A model generated the notes under the pieces. The model was not told where the DNA came from and did no database searches. It saw nothing but the letters and a program-made list of their open reading frames with translations. The position numbers and the translations under genes were made by a program. From the NCBI RefSeq assembly GCF_001420995.1, contig NZ_CP012185.1:62001-126000 (forward strand): a stretch of DNA of 64,000 nt, read 5' to 3'. Numbering within the stretch: the stretch's first letter is position 1; each line of letters starts with the position of its first letter. Source of the stretch: Pseudonocardia sp. EC080619-01. GTDB taxonomy: Bacteria; Actinomycetota; Actinomycetes; Mycobacteriales; Pseudonocardiaceae. Below, in pieces: positions 50,824 to 59,004 of the stretch.

Positions 50824-51527
50824 GACGCCTCGAGCCAGATCGTGTGCAGCCGCCCGAGGTGATCGGTCATCTCCTCCACGGCCCCGTCGGTGTCCCGCGC
50901 GCGCAGGCGCTCGAGGAGGCGGCTCCGCGACCGGGTGATCATGTCGTCACGTGTGGGACCGATGGCGAGAACGACTGTCCGCATGACCTCCATCAGCGAA
51001 GCCATCGTGGCAATGATGATCTTGTTGCCGGTCGCCTCGGCCAGGATGTTGTGGAACTCGATGTGTACGAGCGCCTTCTTCTCCCACTGTTCCTCATCGG
51101 TGAGCCGTGCAGCCTCCACGATGTTGGCCTCGAGACGGTCGAGCGTGGCCTCATCGGCTCGCTCGCAGGCGACCCGCACCACGATCGACTCGATCCACCC
51201 GCGAGCCTCGGTGAGCTCGCTGAGCGACAGACTTCCGAGCTCCAGCTGATCGGAGATGCTGCTGGCGATCCTGCTCGGATCCGCGTGGGCGACGAACGCA
51301 CCGCCGGTCGCACCACGACGCAGCTCGACCAACCCAGCGATCTCGAGCATCCGCATCGCCTCGCGAACGGTGTTGCGACTGACTTCGAACTGCTCGGCCA
51401 GTGCCCGCTCGGCGGGAAGCCGATCACCAGGACGGAGCGACCCGTCCCTGATCCCGGACCGGATCTGGCTGATGATCTCTTCAAAGGCCCGCCGCGGACG
51501 GGCCGGCTGGAACCGGTTGTCGCTCAT
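50796..51527 (-). CDS. GntR family regulator, FadR/FCD subfamily
   Basis: A 243-residue regulator. The winged helix is FEEIISQIRSGIRDGSLRPG, DRLPAERALAEQFEVSRNTVREAMRMLEIAGLVELRRGATGGAFV. The FCD domain has the metal-site pattern with EFHNILAEATGN and DHLGRLH. The ATG at 51527 starts the FCD-regulator core; in-frame ATGs at 51539 and beyond are possible. It follows the lower-pathway operon on the same strand and probably responds to a pathway acid. Confidence 0.92.
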   Translation of the reverse strand: MSDNRFQPARPRRAFEEIISQIRSGIRDGSLRPGDRLPAERALAEQFEVSRNTVREAMRMLEIAGLVELRRGATGGAFVAHADPSRIASSISDQLELGSLSLSELTEARGWIESIVVRVACERADEATLDRLEANIVEAARLTDEEQWEKKALVHIEFHNILAEATGNKIIIATMASLMEVMRTVVLAIGPTRDDMITRSRSRLLERLRARDTDGAVEEMTDHLGRLHTIWLEASYEGARRPR

Positions 51528-51832
51528 CCCTCGTCCCATCGTCCGGCGCGCTGCACGGCTGCCACCAACTCCGGCCTTAGGTCGGACCAATGACACGCTA
51601 CCTGGTCGAGGCCAGCGCTTCATGATGGGTCGTAGCTGCCCGACGAACCACGGCACGCCCTACGCCTGTCCCGCCCGCCCTGCCCCGCCGACACCGCCAG
51701 GGAGCGCGCAGACCGTCCGCCGCTACGCGACGGCAGCGACCGGCAGCGACCGGGCTGGCCCCTTGGAGCGTCAGGCCAGCCAGTGCTCACCGCGACATGA
51801 TCGCCTGCCAGGCCCGCGGACGGACTCCGCGA
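51528..51832 (-). promoter_or_regulatory. gntR upstream region with candidate operator
   Basis: A 305-bp gap with no convincing gene. ttaggtcggaccaa (51577-51590) is a near-perfect dyad around GGTC-G-GACC, which resembles FadR-subfamily operators. It lies 50 bp upstream of the gntR start, so autoregulation is likely. The stretch 51630-51830 shows nothing further that I can name. Confidence 0.45.
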
Positions 51833-52897
51833 TCACCGCCGGATCCGGTCGTGGTCATTGGCGAGGTCGAGCGCGATGTCGACGATCATGTCTTCCTGGC
51901 CGCCAACCAGGCCGCGGCGGCCGACCTCGACGAGGATGTCGCGGGTGTCGAGCCCGTACTCGGTGGCAGCGCGCTCGGCGTGGCGCAGGAAGCTGGAGTA
52001 GACCCCGGCGAACCCGAGGGTGAGCGTCTCCCGGTCGACCCGGACCGGACGGTCCTGCAGGGGCCGGATGATGTCGTCTGCGGCGTCCTGCAGCGCGAAC
52101 AGGTCACAGCCGTGGGTCCAGCCGTGGATGTCGGCCACGGCGATGAACGCCTCGATCGGACAGTTGCCCGCGCCCGCACCGTGCCCGGCCAGCGAGGCGT
52201 CGACGCGGGTGACGCCCTCCTCGACCGCGACGACGGAGTTCGCCACCGACAGCGACAGGTTCTCGTGGGCGTGCACGCCGATCTGGGTGCCCGGGTCGAG
52301 GACGTCGCGGTAGGCGCGGATCCGGTCCCGGACGTCACCCATGGTGAGCCGGCCGCCGGAGTCGGTGACATAGACGCAGTGCGCGCCGGCGTCTTCCATG
52401 ATCGTGGCTTGCTTGGCGAGATCCGTCGCGGGAGCCATGTGGGACATCATCAGGAATCCGGAGACGTCCATGCCCAGCTCGCGGGCCTTGCCGATGTGCT
52501 GGATCGCGATGTCGGCCTCGGTGGCGTGGGTCGCGACGCGGACCGAACGGACGCCGAGGTCGTACGCCTTCTGCAGGTCGTGCAGAGTGCCGATGCCGGG
52601 CAGCAGCAGGGTGGTCAGCACCGCACGGTCCACGGCCTCGGCCGCCGCGGAGATCCACTCCCAGTCGGTGTTGCTGCCGGGGCCGTAGGTGAGGCTGGCT
52701 CCGGCCAGGCCGTCACCGTGGGAGACCTCGATCGCGTCGACACCGGCGACGTCGAGGGCGGCGGCGATGCGGCCGACGTCGGCGGGGTCCATGCGGTGCC
52801 GGACGGCGTGCATCCCGTCGCGCAGGGTGACGTCCTGGATGTAGAGCGCGGGCGCGCCGGCGCCGCCGGGGGTCTGGGCGGGCTGCTGGCTGGTCAT
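51833..52897 (-). CDS. mhpE: 4-hydroxy-2-oxovalerate aldolase
   Basis: A 354-residue DRE-TIM aldolase of the MhpE/BphI/HsaF family. It shows IQDVTLRDGMHAVRHRMDP (catalytic Arg/Asp), IEVSHGDGLAGASLTYG, the metal pair GVHAHENLSLSVANS and DASLAGHGAGAGNCPIE. It splits 4-hydroxy-2-oxovalerate to pyruvate and acetaldehyde, and channels the aldehyde to the coupled dehydrogenase. The ATG overlaps the dehydrogenase stop (ATGA). Confidence 0.96.
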   Translation of the reverse strand: MTSQQPAQTPGGAGAPALYIQDVTLRDGMHAVRHRMDPADVGRIAAALDVAGVDAIEVSHGDGLAGASLTYGPGSNTDWEWISAAAEAVDRAVLTTLLLPGIGTLHDLQKAYDLGVRSVRVATHATEADIAIQHIGKARELGMDVSGFLMMSHMAPATDLAKQATIMEDAGAHCVYVTDSGGRLTMGDVRDRIRAYRDVLDPGTQIGVHAHENLSLSVANSVVAVEEGVTRVDASLAGHGAGAGNCPIEAFIAVADIHGWTHGCDLFALQDAADDIIRPLQDRPVRVDRETLTLGFAGVYSSFLRHAERAATEYGLDTRDILVEVGRRGLVGGQEDMIVDIALDLANDHDRIRR

Positions 52898-53847
52898 CGC
52901 AGGGCCTCCGCGGGCTTCGAGTCGGTGGCGCGAGCGGCGAGGAGCTCGGCGGTGCGCAAGGCGGCCGAGGTCATGATGTCGAGGTTTCCGGCGTAGGCCG
53001 GCAGGTAGTGCGCGGCCCCCTCGACCTCCAGGAAGACCTGGACCTTCCACGCCGGGCGCGGGGTACCGGCGGGCACGAGTGTGTCGAGCGGCTCGTCGTC
53101 CGGGACCGGGGTGACCTGAACCTGCTGCTTGAGGCGGTAGCCGGGCACGTAGCGGGCGACCTGGTCGACCATCTCGTGAACCGAGGCGCGGATGGCGTCG
53201 GGATCGGCGTCACCGACCAGACACAGCACCGTGTCGCGCATGATCATGGGCGGCTCGGCCGGGTTGAGCACGATGATGGCCTTGCCGCGCTCGGCGCCGC
53301 CGACCTTCTCGATAGCCGCCGAGGTGGTCTCGGTGAACTCGTCGATGTTGGCGCGGGTACCGGGGCCGGCCGAGCGCGACGAGATCGAGGCGACGATCTC
53401 GCCGTAGCGGACCGGGGCGACCTTCGCGATCGCGGCGACCATCGGGATCGTGGCCTGCCCGCCGCAGGTGACCATGTTGACGTTGCGGACCTCAGCATGG
53501 TCGTCGAGGTTGACCGCGGGCACGACGAACGGGCCGACCGCGGCCGGGGTCAGGTCGATCAGGATCTTGCCGTGAGGGGCGAGCTTCTCGGCGTTGGCCA
53601 CGTGCGCACGCGCCGAGGTCGCGTCGAACACGACATCGATCTCGTCGAAGTTCGGCAGGGCCATCAGCCCGTCGACGCCGTCGGCGGTCGCCGCGATGCC
53701 GAGCCGCGTCGCGCGGGCCAGCCCGTCGGACTCGGGGTCGATGCCGACCATCGCCCCCATCTCGAGGTTCTCCGACAGCCGGATGACCTTCATCATCAGG
53801 TCGGAGCCGATGTTGCCGGATCCGATGATGGCGACCTTGGTGCTCAT
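52894..53847 (-). CDS. mhpF: acetaldehyde dehydrogenase (acylating)
   Basis: A 317-residue MhpF/BphJ/HsaG-type enzyme. It shows KVAIIGSGNIGSDLMMKVI (NAD-binding), VVFDATSARAHVANAEKL, the catalytic cysteine in VNMVTCGGQATIPMVAAI, and EIVASISSRSAGPGTRANIDEFT. It converts acetaldehyde, CoA and NAD+ to acetyl-CoA and forms a complex with the adjacent aldolase. Overlaps on both sides are 4 bp. Confidence 0.96.
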   Translation of the reverse strand: MSTKVAIIGSGNIGSDLMMKVIRLSENLEMGAMVGIDPESDGLARATRLGIAATADGVDGLMALPNFDEIDVVFDATSARAHVANAEKLAPHGKILIDLTPAAVGPFVVPAVNLDDHAEVRNVNMVTCGGQATIPMVAAIAKVAPVRYGEIVASISSRSAGPGTRANIDEFTETTSAAIEKVGGAERGKAIIVLNPAEPPMIMRDTVLCLVGDADPDAIRASVHEMVDQVARYVPGYRLKQQVQVTPVPDDEPLDTLVPAGTPRPAWKVQVFLEVEGAAHYLPAYAGNLDIMTSAALRTAELLAARATDSKPAEALR

Positions 53848-54653
53848 GCCGTACCCCCGGTGGTGAAGCGGGCGCGGACCTCGCCGAGGCCGGTCAGCGT
53901 CGCGGTGAACTCGTCGCCGGGTGAGACCGGTGTCATCGGTCCGAGGGCGCCGGAGAGGACGACCTCGCCCGCGCTCAGCGGGGAGCCGTACTCGCGGGCG
54001 GTGCGGGCGAGCCAGACCAGGGCGTTGATCGGGTCGCCGAGGCAGGCGGCGCCGGTACCCGAGGACAGGACCTGTCCGTCGCGGCCGGTGAGGGTCATCT
54101 CGACGGTGCGCAGATCGGTGTCGCCGAGCTCATGCCGGTCGTCGCCGAGGACGTAGAGGCCACTGGAGGCGTTGTCGGCGACGGTGTCGACGATGGTGAT
54201 ATCCCAGCCGGCGACCCGGCTGTCCACGATCTCCAGGGCGGGGACCAGCTGCGCGACCGCGGCCCGCGCGGTGGCGGGGTCGATGTCGTCGGAGTCCAGA
54301 TCCCGCCCGAGCACGAATGCGATCTCGGCCTCGATCCGCGGCTGAAGAAGCCGCCCGATGTCGATCGGGGTGTCCAGCGGGCAGCCCATGTCGGCGAACA
54401 GCACACCGAAGTCGGGCTGGTCGACGCCCAGCTGGGTCTGCACGGCCGGGGAGGTCAGGCCGATCTTGCGCCCCGAGATCACGCGGCCCGCGTCGAGCTG
54501 CGTACGGGTGAGCACGGACTGCACGGCATAACCGGTCGCGACCGAGACGTCGGGCAGCAGGTCGCGTACCGGTGCACACGGCCGTCCGGTCCGCTCGGCC
54601 TCGAGCAGCTGCTCCGCCGCGGCGCGTACCTCACCGGTGAGGGAAGTGGTCAT
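53844..54653 (-). CDS. mhpD: 2-hydroxypenta-2,4-dienoate hydratase
   Basis: A 269-residue hydratase of the MhpD/BphH/HsaE family. It shows VATGYAVQSVLTRTQLDAG, GRKIGLTSPAVQTQLGVDQPDFGVLFADM, and the metal residues in QPRIEAEIAFVLGRDL and PALEIVDSRVAGW. It adds water to 2-hydroxypentadienoate, the product of the meta-cleavage hydrolase. It is first in the lower-pathway operon, and an apparent IclR remnant lies divergently upstream. Confidence 0.95.
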   Translation of the reverse strand: MTTSLTGEVRAAAEQLLEAERTGRPCAPVRDLLPDVSVATGYAVQSVLTRTQLDAGRVISGRKIGLTSPAVQTQLGVDQPDFGVLFADMGCPLDTPIDIGRLLQPRIEAEIAFVLGRDLDSDDIDPATARAAVAQLVPALEIVDSRVAGWDITIVDTVADNASSGLYVLGDDRHELGDTDLRTVEMTLTGRDGQVLSSGTGAACLGDPINALVWLARTAREYGSPLSAGEVVLSGALGPMTPVSPGDEFTATLTGLGEVRARFTTGGTA

Positions 54654-54699
54654 GTCTCGACCGTGCCCTATCCGATGCGAAACGCTGGCATCGTGCGTT
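54654..54699. promoter_or_regulatory. upstream region of lower-pathway operon
   Basis: The short stretch before the hydratase start carries cgaaacg at 54678-54684, repeated in the same orientation at 54708-54714, 30 bp on. Paired direct half-sites of this kind are compatible with an IclR-type operator, matching the IclR remnant beside it. This is weak evidence on its own. Confidence 0.25.
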
Positions 54700-55104
54700 C
54701 CACTCCACGAAACGGCGCCCAGGCCGAGCGGCTCTCGTCAGTCCGCGCGGGCACTGCGGCTACTGTCGGAGTTCCGGGCGGGTGAGCCGGACGTGTCGCC
54801 GGCCGAGCTGTCGCGGCGCCCTGACGGTGTCGACCACGCGGCCGAGTGGCCAAGCCGACGGCGTTCGGGCTGCTTAGAGCAGCTCTTCCACCACTCGGCG
54901 GCCACTGACGAAGAGAGCCCGGGCGAGCACGATCTCACCCCTCGAGGCGGCCGACAGCCCCCGTTCATGCAGCAATGCCGACCGCGGCCCCTCAGGCCAC
55001 CGACCGCCGCACGCTGTGACTCGCACGACGGCGGTGGCACCGTCCGGGCCTATGCGGTCGACGCGCCCGACATTGGGGCACAGACGGTCCACCTGCAGGC
55101 CTGA
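54700..55104 (+). pseudogene. decayed IclR-family regulator remnant
   Basis: No intact gene fills the 559-bp gap 54654-55212, but two frames together recall an IclR DNA-binding domain. One frame reads ARALRLLSEFRAGEPDVSPAELSRR. About 20 codons later the other frame reads VAKPTAFGLLRAALPPLG, which fits the recognition helix pattern (A/P)KSTAxRLLxxL. Further along GAQTVHLQA recalls the TVHL of IclR effector domains. I read this as a frameshifted, truncated regulator once divergent to the hydratase operon. Nothing else is visible from 55105 to 55212. Confidence 0.4.
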
Positions 55105-55212
55105 ACGTCGCCCCGCGCCGAATCCGCAGGCTGACCTCATGTCAGAGGCCGTCCGCCGCCGTGCTTCACCGCGTGCGGTCCGGCCCCATCAGAGGGCCGA
55201 GCTCATGATCCG

Positions 55213-56058
55213 TCAGCGCCCGGCGCCCTCTTTCCACACCAGTGCCCGACGCGTCGCCAGACCCGCCAGCCGATCCAACGCCAGTCCGATGACCAGGAGA
55301 GTGGCCAGCGCCGCGAAAGTCCCGGCCGTGTTGAACTGCCCGGCGTTGTTGGCGACCAGATGGCCAAGACCACGGTTGGAAGCCAGGATCTCGGCGACCA
55401 CGACCGCGACCAGAGCTTGCGGAACCGACAACTTGAGTCCGGCCACGACCCAGACGAGGGCCGAGGGCAACCGAACCCGGAACGCCAGGTCCCGCCGACG
55501 CCCTCCCATGATCCGAACGGCGTCGACGAGCGAGCGATCAACCTCACGGACCCCGTAATAGGTGTTGTAGAACATCAGGAAGAACGTGACGATCGCCGCA
55601 ATCATGACCTGCAGTTCACGGCCGATGCCGAACCACAGCACGAACAGAGGGACGAGGGCGAGCTTGGGAAGACTGTAGATACCGGTGATGAAAGGTTCGA
55701 GGACCGCCGCCGCCCATGGGCTGCCACCGAGAAGGTAGCCGAGCACGATTGCGACGCTGCCGCCGACGGCGAAACCGACGATCGTCGAGTAGAACGTGCT
55801 ACTCGCGTGGAACCAGAGCTGCCCGCTGATCACCCAGTCCCACCACTCCACCGCGACGGCGCTGGGGCTGCTCACGAAGAACGGGTCGACGACCGGTCCC
55901 GACAATGCCTCCCAGGCACTCAGCAACACGATCAGCAGAACCACCCTCGCGGTGATCACTGCGGTGCGTCCGGCGCGCCAGGGTCGACGTGCCGGCCGGC
56001 CCCGGGCCTCGGTGCCCGATCCGGCCGGCCGTTCGATGTCGCTGCGTGTCGTACTCAT
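55213..56058 (-). CDS. ABC transporter permease (SsuC/TauC-type)
   Basis: A 281-residue permease with about six hydrophobic segments and a basic N-terminal 35 residues. It shows FYSTIVGFAVGGSVAIVLGYLLG, YSLPKLALVPLFVLWFGIG, the EAA loop YYGVREVDRSLVDAVRIMGGRRRDLAFRVRLPSAL and VAEILASNRGLGHLV. The family imports nitrate, sulfonates, taurine or thiamine precursors. Its start overlaps the ATPase stop by 4 bp. Confidence 0.93.
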   Translation of the reverse strand: MSTTRSDIERPAGSGTEARGRPARRPWRAGRTAVITARVVLLIVLLSAWEALSGPVVDPFFVSSPSAVAVEWWDWVISGQLWFHASSTFYSTIVGFAVGGSVAIVLGYLLGGSPWAAAVLEPFITGIYSLPKLALVPLFVLWFGIGRELQVMIAAIVTFFLMFYNTYYGVREVDRSLVDAVRIMGGRRRDLAFRVRLPSALVWVVAGLKLSVPQALVAVVVAEILASNRGLGHLVANNAGQFNTAGTFAALATLLVIGLALDRLAGLATRRALVWKEGAGR

Positions 56059-56876
56059 CGCTCCTCCTCCGCCGGACGGGCTTGCACGAGCGCGGCGTGC
56101 ACGCGTTGCTCGAGCTGGCGGAATCGTTCGTCGAACCGGATCGTCTCCGCGTCGCGGTCGGGCCCGAGGTCGATCGCGATGTCTGCGATCGGCGCAGCAG
56201 GCCGTCCCCCGAGCACCAGGACGCGATCGGAGACGAGTACCGCCTCGTCGATGTCGTGGGTCACGAACAACACCGTCTGCCTCGCATCTGCCACGGTGCG
56301 TCGCAGCTCGACCTGGAGCTGGGTGCGAAGCTGTGCGTCGAGCGCCGCGAACGGTTCGTCCATCACCAGCATCGCCGGTTCGTAGATCATGCTGCGTGCC
56401 AGCAGCGCCCGTCGCTTCATCCCGCCCGAGAGCTGGGCTGGATACCGCCGAGCCGAGTCACCCAGCTCGAGCATGTCGAGACTCGACGCAACCCTCTCGC
56501 GAATCACCTGGCGAGACACGCCGCGCAGACGGAGCGGGAGCGCGACGTTGTCGGCGACCGTCCGCCACGGCAACAGGGTGTCGCCCTGGGTCATGTATCC
56601 CACTGACGTGTTGACCCCGACCAGTGGTCGTCCGGCGAAGCTCACGGTGCCGGCACGGGCTTTGAGGAGGCCGCACGCGACATTGAGGATGGTCGACTTC
56701 CCGCATCCGGACGGGCCCAGGACCGTGACGAACTCACCTGCCCGGATCTCCAGGTCGACGTCCTGCACGACGTTGGGTCCCTCACCGAAACCCGTGGCCA
56801 GACCGTCGAATCGAAGAATCGTGTCCGAGCCGAGCGATGTCGCACTGCTCGAGGCGACTCCCGCGATGCCGCTCAT
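56055..56876 (-). CDS. ABC transporter ATP-binding protein (SsuB/TauB-type)
   Basis: A 273-residue ATPase with Walker A VLGPSGCGKSTIL, Q-loop GYMTQGDTLLPWRTVADNV, signature YPAQLSGGMKRRALLARSM, Walker B MLVMDEPFAALDAQLR and switch VLFVTHDIDEAVLVSDRVLVL. The LPWRTVADNV segment is typical of nitrate/sulfonate/taurine importers. ATG 56876 is preferred because AAAGG lies 9 bp before it; a TTG at 56885 overlaps the upstream stop. Confidence 0.93.
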   Translation of the reverse strand: MSGIAGVASSSATSLGSDTILRFDGLATGFGEGPNVVQDVDLEIRAGEFVTVLGPSGCGKSTILNVACGLLKARAGTVSFAGRPLVGVNTSVGYMTQGDTLLPWRTVADNVALPLRLRGVSRQVIRERVASSLDMLELGDSARRYPAQLSGGMKRRALLARSMIYEPAMLVMDEPFAALDAQLRTQLQVELRRTVADARQTVLFVTHDIDEAVLVSDRVLVLGGRPAAPIADIAIDLGPDRDAETIRFDERFRQLEQRVHAALVQARPAEEER

Positions 56877-56881
56877 CGTGA

Positions 56882-57907
56882 TCAACCTTTCGCCCTGGCG
56901 TAGACCAGCTCGTCGTAGTCGACGCCCGAGTAGGCGCCGCCTGTCGTAGTACGCATCTGGTCGAGCAGCTGGTCGATGCTCGTCCGGGTACAGCGGCCGT
57001 CCTGCGGGAACGAGGACCTGGCCTGCTGCCAGGCCAGGTCGAACACCTGCTGGTCGAGGTCGGGGAACCAGCGGGTCCGCAGCTCTGCCCCGGCCGCCGC
57101 CGGGTCGTCTGCGATCAACCGCTGGGCTGCGACCGTCGCGTCGAACATGGCGTCGACGAGGTCGGGATCACGCTCGAGAAGATCGCGACGGACGACGAGC
57201 GCCCCCGCCAGCGAGTCTCCGATGGTGTCGCGGACGTCGCCGCGGGGCAGGGAAAGCCAGAGGCTCGCCTCACCCGCGGCGATGTTCTGCTCGGTCACCC
57301 CGGCTCCGTAGAACGCGCCGTCGAACTGTCCCTGCTTCACCCCGCCGACGATCGCCGAGGTGTCCTGGACCCCGATGATGCGGACATCGGTGTCCGGGTT
57401 CATCCCGTAGGAGCGGATGATCGTCCGAAGGATGTTGTTGTTACCCGATCCTTCTGCTGAGGTCGCGATGGTGAGCCCTCTCAGCGCCGCGACCCGCTCG
57501 CGGGCGGGCGCATCGGGCTCGACGCCGATCCGTTCGATCACGTCGTTGCGTAACGCGAGTGTGTTCGCCGCGTAGTTGGTGCAGGCGACGAACACCAGTG
57601 GACTACCGCGATCGACGGCGTCGATGGCGGTGGTGATCGCCGGGTTCGCGAAGGTGAGGTCACCGGAGAGGACCCCGGCGACGAGGTTGGTGCTGGAGGT
57701 GCCGACCGGCCGGTAGTCGACCGTGACCCCGTTACGGCGGTCGAGCCCGGTCGACGACATCAGCTGAGGAACCGTGTAGTTCATGCTCACCGCCCCCGAG
57801 CCGAGCGTCGCGGTCAGTTCGCCCGTCTCGGAGCGATTGGCGGGAGCCCCTGCAGCGCACGACGTGACGAGCAGCGCGGAGGCGAGAAGCACCGCGGTCG
57901 AAGCCAT
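56882..57907 (-). CDS. ABC transporter substrate-binding lipoprotein (NMT1/SsuA-like)
   Basis: A 341-residue binding protein. A hydrophobic signal MASTAVLLASALLVTSCAAG ends in a lipobox cysteine. The mature part shows ATLGSGAVSMNYTVPQLMSSTGL, GVLSGDLTFANPAITTAIDAVDRGSPL, LTIATSAEGSGNNNILRTII and VKQGQFDGAFYGAG. The family binds sulfonates, nitrate or pyrimidine precursors. The ATG at 57907 leaves no basic residue in the signal peptide; a non-ATG start a few codons upstream (RWRLM) would supply them, so the start is uncertain. Confidence 0.9.
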   Translation of the reverse strand: MASTAVLLASALLVTSCAAGAPANRSETGELTATLGSGAVSMNYTVPQLMSSTGLDRRNGVTVDYRPVGTSSTNLVAGVLSGDLTFANPAITTAIDAVDRGSPLVFVACTNYAANTLALRNDVIERIGVEPDAPARERVAALRGLTIATSAEGSGNNNILRTIIRSYGMNPDTDVRIIGVQDTSAIVGGVKQGQFDGAFYGAGVTEQNIAAGEASLWLSLPRGDVRDTIGDSLAGALVVRRDLLERDPDLVDAMFDATVAAQRLIADDPAAAGAELRTRWFPDLDQQVFDLAWQQARSSFPQDGRCTRTSIDQLLDQMRTTTGGAYSGVDYDELVYARAKG

Positions 57908-58627
57908 GAGTCGCCATCGGGACGGGCATGAATGCGAGTCGTGCAACGCTGCACCTCTATCGCTGTTTGGAGCCAACTTTGACACCAAAACCTACGTCGT
58001 CGACTCCGCGCCGGTCAACGGCGTCGACCCGACCTGTCGTCAAGCTCTGCGGTGATGCAGAGCCGACATCGATCGACCTACCTGGCGGCGCACCACACCG
58101 CCCCGGCTTCGGACAGTGACGACAATCCACCGTCGCCCATGAGCCGAGCCGAGACATGCGCAGTCGCGAAGTCGCGTAGCTGCGGCGCTCGACGTTCGTG
58201 CGGGCGAGCGCGCAGAACCGCACTCCACAGGCGCCGGACGCGCGCGGCCCCAGTACGCCCCATGGACCATCCGGTCACCGCCCCGAGCCCTCCGGTGTCC
58301 AATCTCGTCGACGGCGATGACGTGTGCGCCCTGAGCTCCACCCACGGAACCTGCGAGGACCCGCACGACTGTCGCTGCGACCGGCGCGGGGCGCGTACTC
58401 ACCCCGGTCAGCCGTGTCACGACCGACAGCCGCAACAGTCCCACCTGCCTCACGTGGACCTACGAGCCGCGAACCCGCTCATCGCCGGTCGGCTCAAGTG
58501 GACGCGGGCGACGCCAGCAGCCGGACAGCACTGCGGAACGAGCGCCGTGCAGGTCCTGGCGTCCAGCAGCGCCCCACCCAACGCCGGCTACACGCCGGCA
58601 CCGGTCTGTCACCACGGCGCAGCAGCC
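57908..58627. other. intergenic stretch with no convincing gene
   Basis: About 720 bp between the ABC operon and the split small gene. tttggagccaac at 57966-57977 is a copy of the TTGGCTCCAA motif (read on the minus strand), 60 bp upstream of the ABC operon. The remainder has several overlapping open frames on both strands with no family motif, ribosome site or consistent codon bias. On the minus strand a short piece, GAHVIAVDE, recalls an SDR cofactor loop, so degraded coding sequence is possible. Confidence 0.5.
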
Positions 58628-58780
58628 TCAGCCCCGTTCGATGTGCGCCCTGACACGACCACCGCCGTCATCGGCCCACCCACGGCTGCGGGCGTACTCG
58701 ACCATCGCGTCCAGATCATCTGACCATCCGGGCCGCACCCGCCCCGCCGCCATCTCGCGAACCCACCGAACCTCGATCAT
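58628..58780 (-). pseudogene. 3' fragment of a small conserved gene split by IS110 element
   Basis: Fifty in-frame codons, MIEVRWVREMAAGRVRPGWS...VRAHIERG, end in TGA. They form the C-terminal half of a small protein whose N-terminal half lies beyond the insertion element at 60235-60396. Joined at the shared CAT, the halves give one 103-residue protein reading HEGGIRM-IEVRWVREMAAGRV without any gap. I recall similar actinobacterial proteins of unknown function with the AAGRV...W-DDLDAMVEYARSRGW pattern. Confidence 0.75.
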
Positions 58781-59004
58781 GAGATGTCCCTAAGGTCGTA
58801 GGTGTTCGGGGTTGGTGCCCCGGATGCCCGGGACGACGGGGTGTGGCTGATGAGGTGTTGTCGCTTCGGTGGCTCGGAAGGAATGGCCGCCCCGTCGTGC
58901 TGGACAGGCCTGGCCACTGATTCGGATCTGTGCGGACCGTCGCTGATTAGGGACCTGATGGCGGGTTGTCCACGGGCGTGACCTGCAACGACAGGAGCCT
59001 GCGC
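58781..59004 (+). ncRNA. candidate IS110 bridge RNA region
   Basis: IS110 elements are known to encode a bridge RNA in the noncoding end next to the recombinase gene, with loops that pair with donor and target DNA. Here the long 5' leader fits. It shows inverted repeats gtccctaa (58786-58793) with ttagggac (58947-58954), and cgacgggg (58834-58841) with ccccgtcg (58890-58897), the latter enclosing a 48-base loop. Within it ttcggtgg (58865-58872) is complementary to ccaccgaa in the left flank (58763-58770). Exact ends and guides are not established. Confidence 0.45.

Noticed and set aside
58052..58723. Plus-strand 223-codon frame near the insertion element
   Set aside because: Low-complexity Pro/Arg/Ala/His composition, no ribosome site, no family motif, and it overlaps the 3' fragment of the split gene on the other strand.
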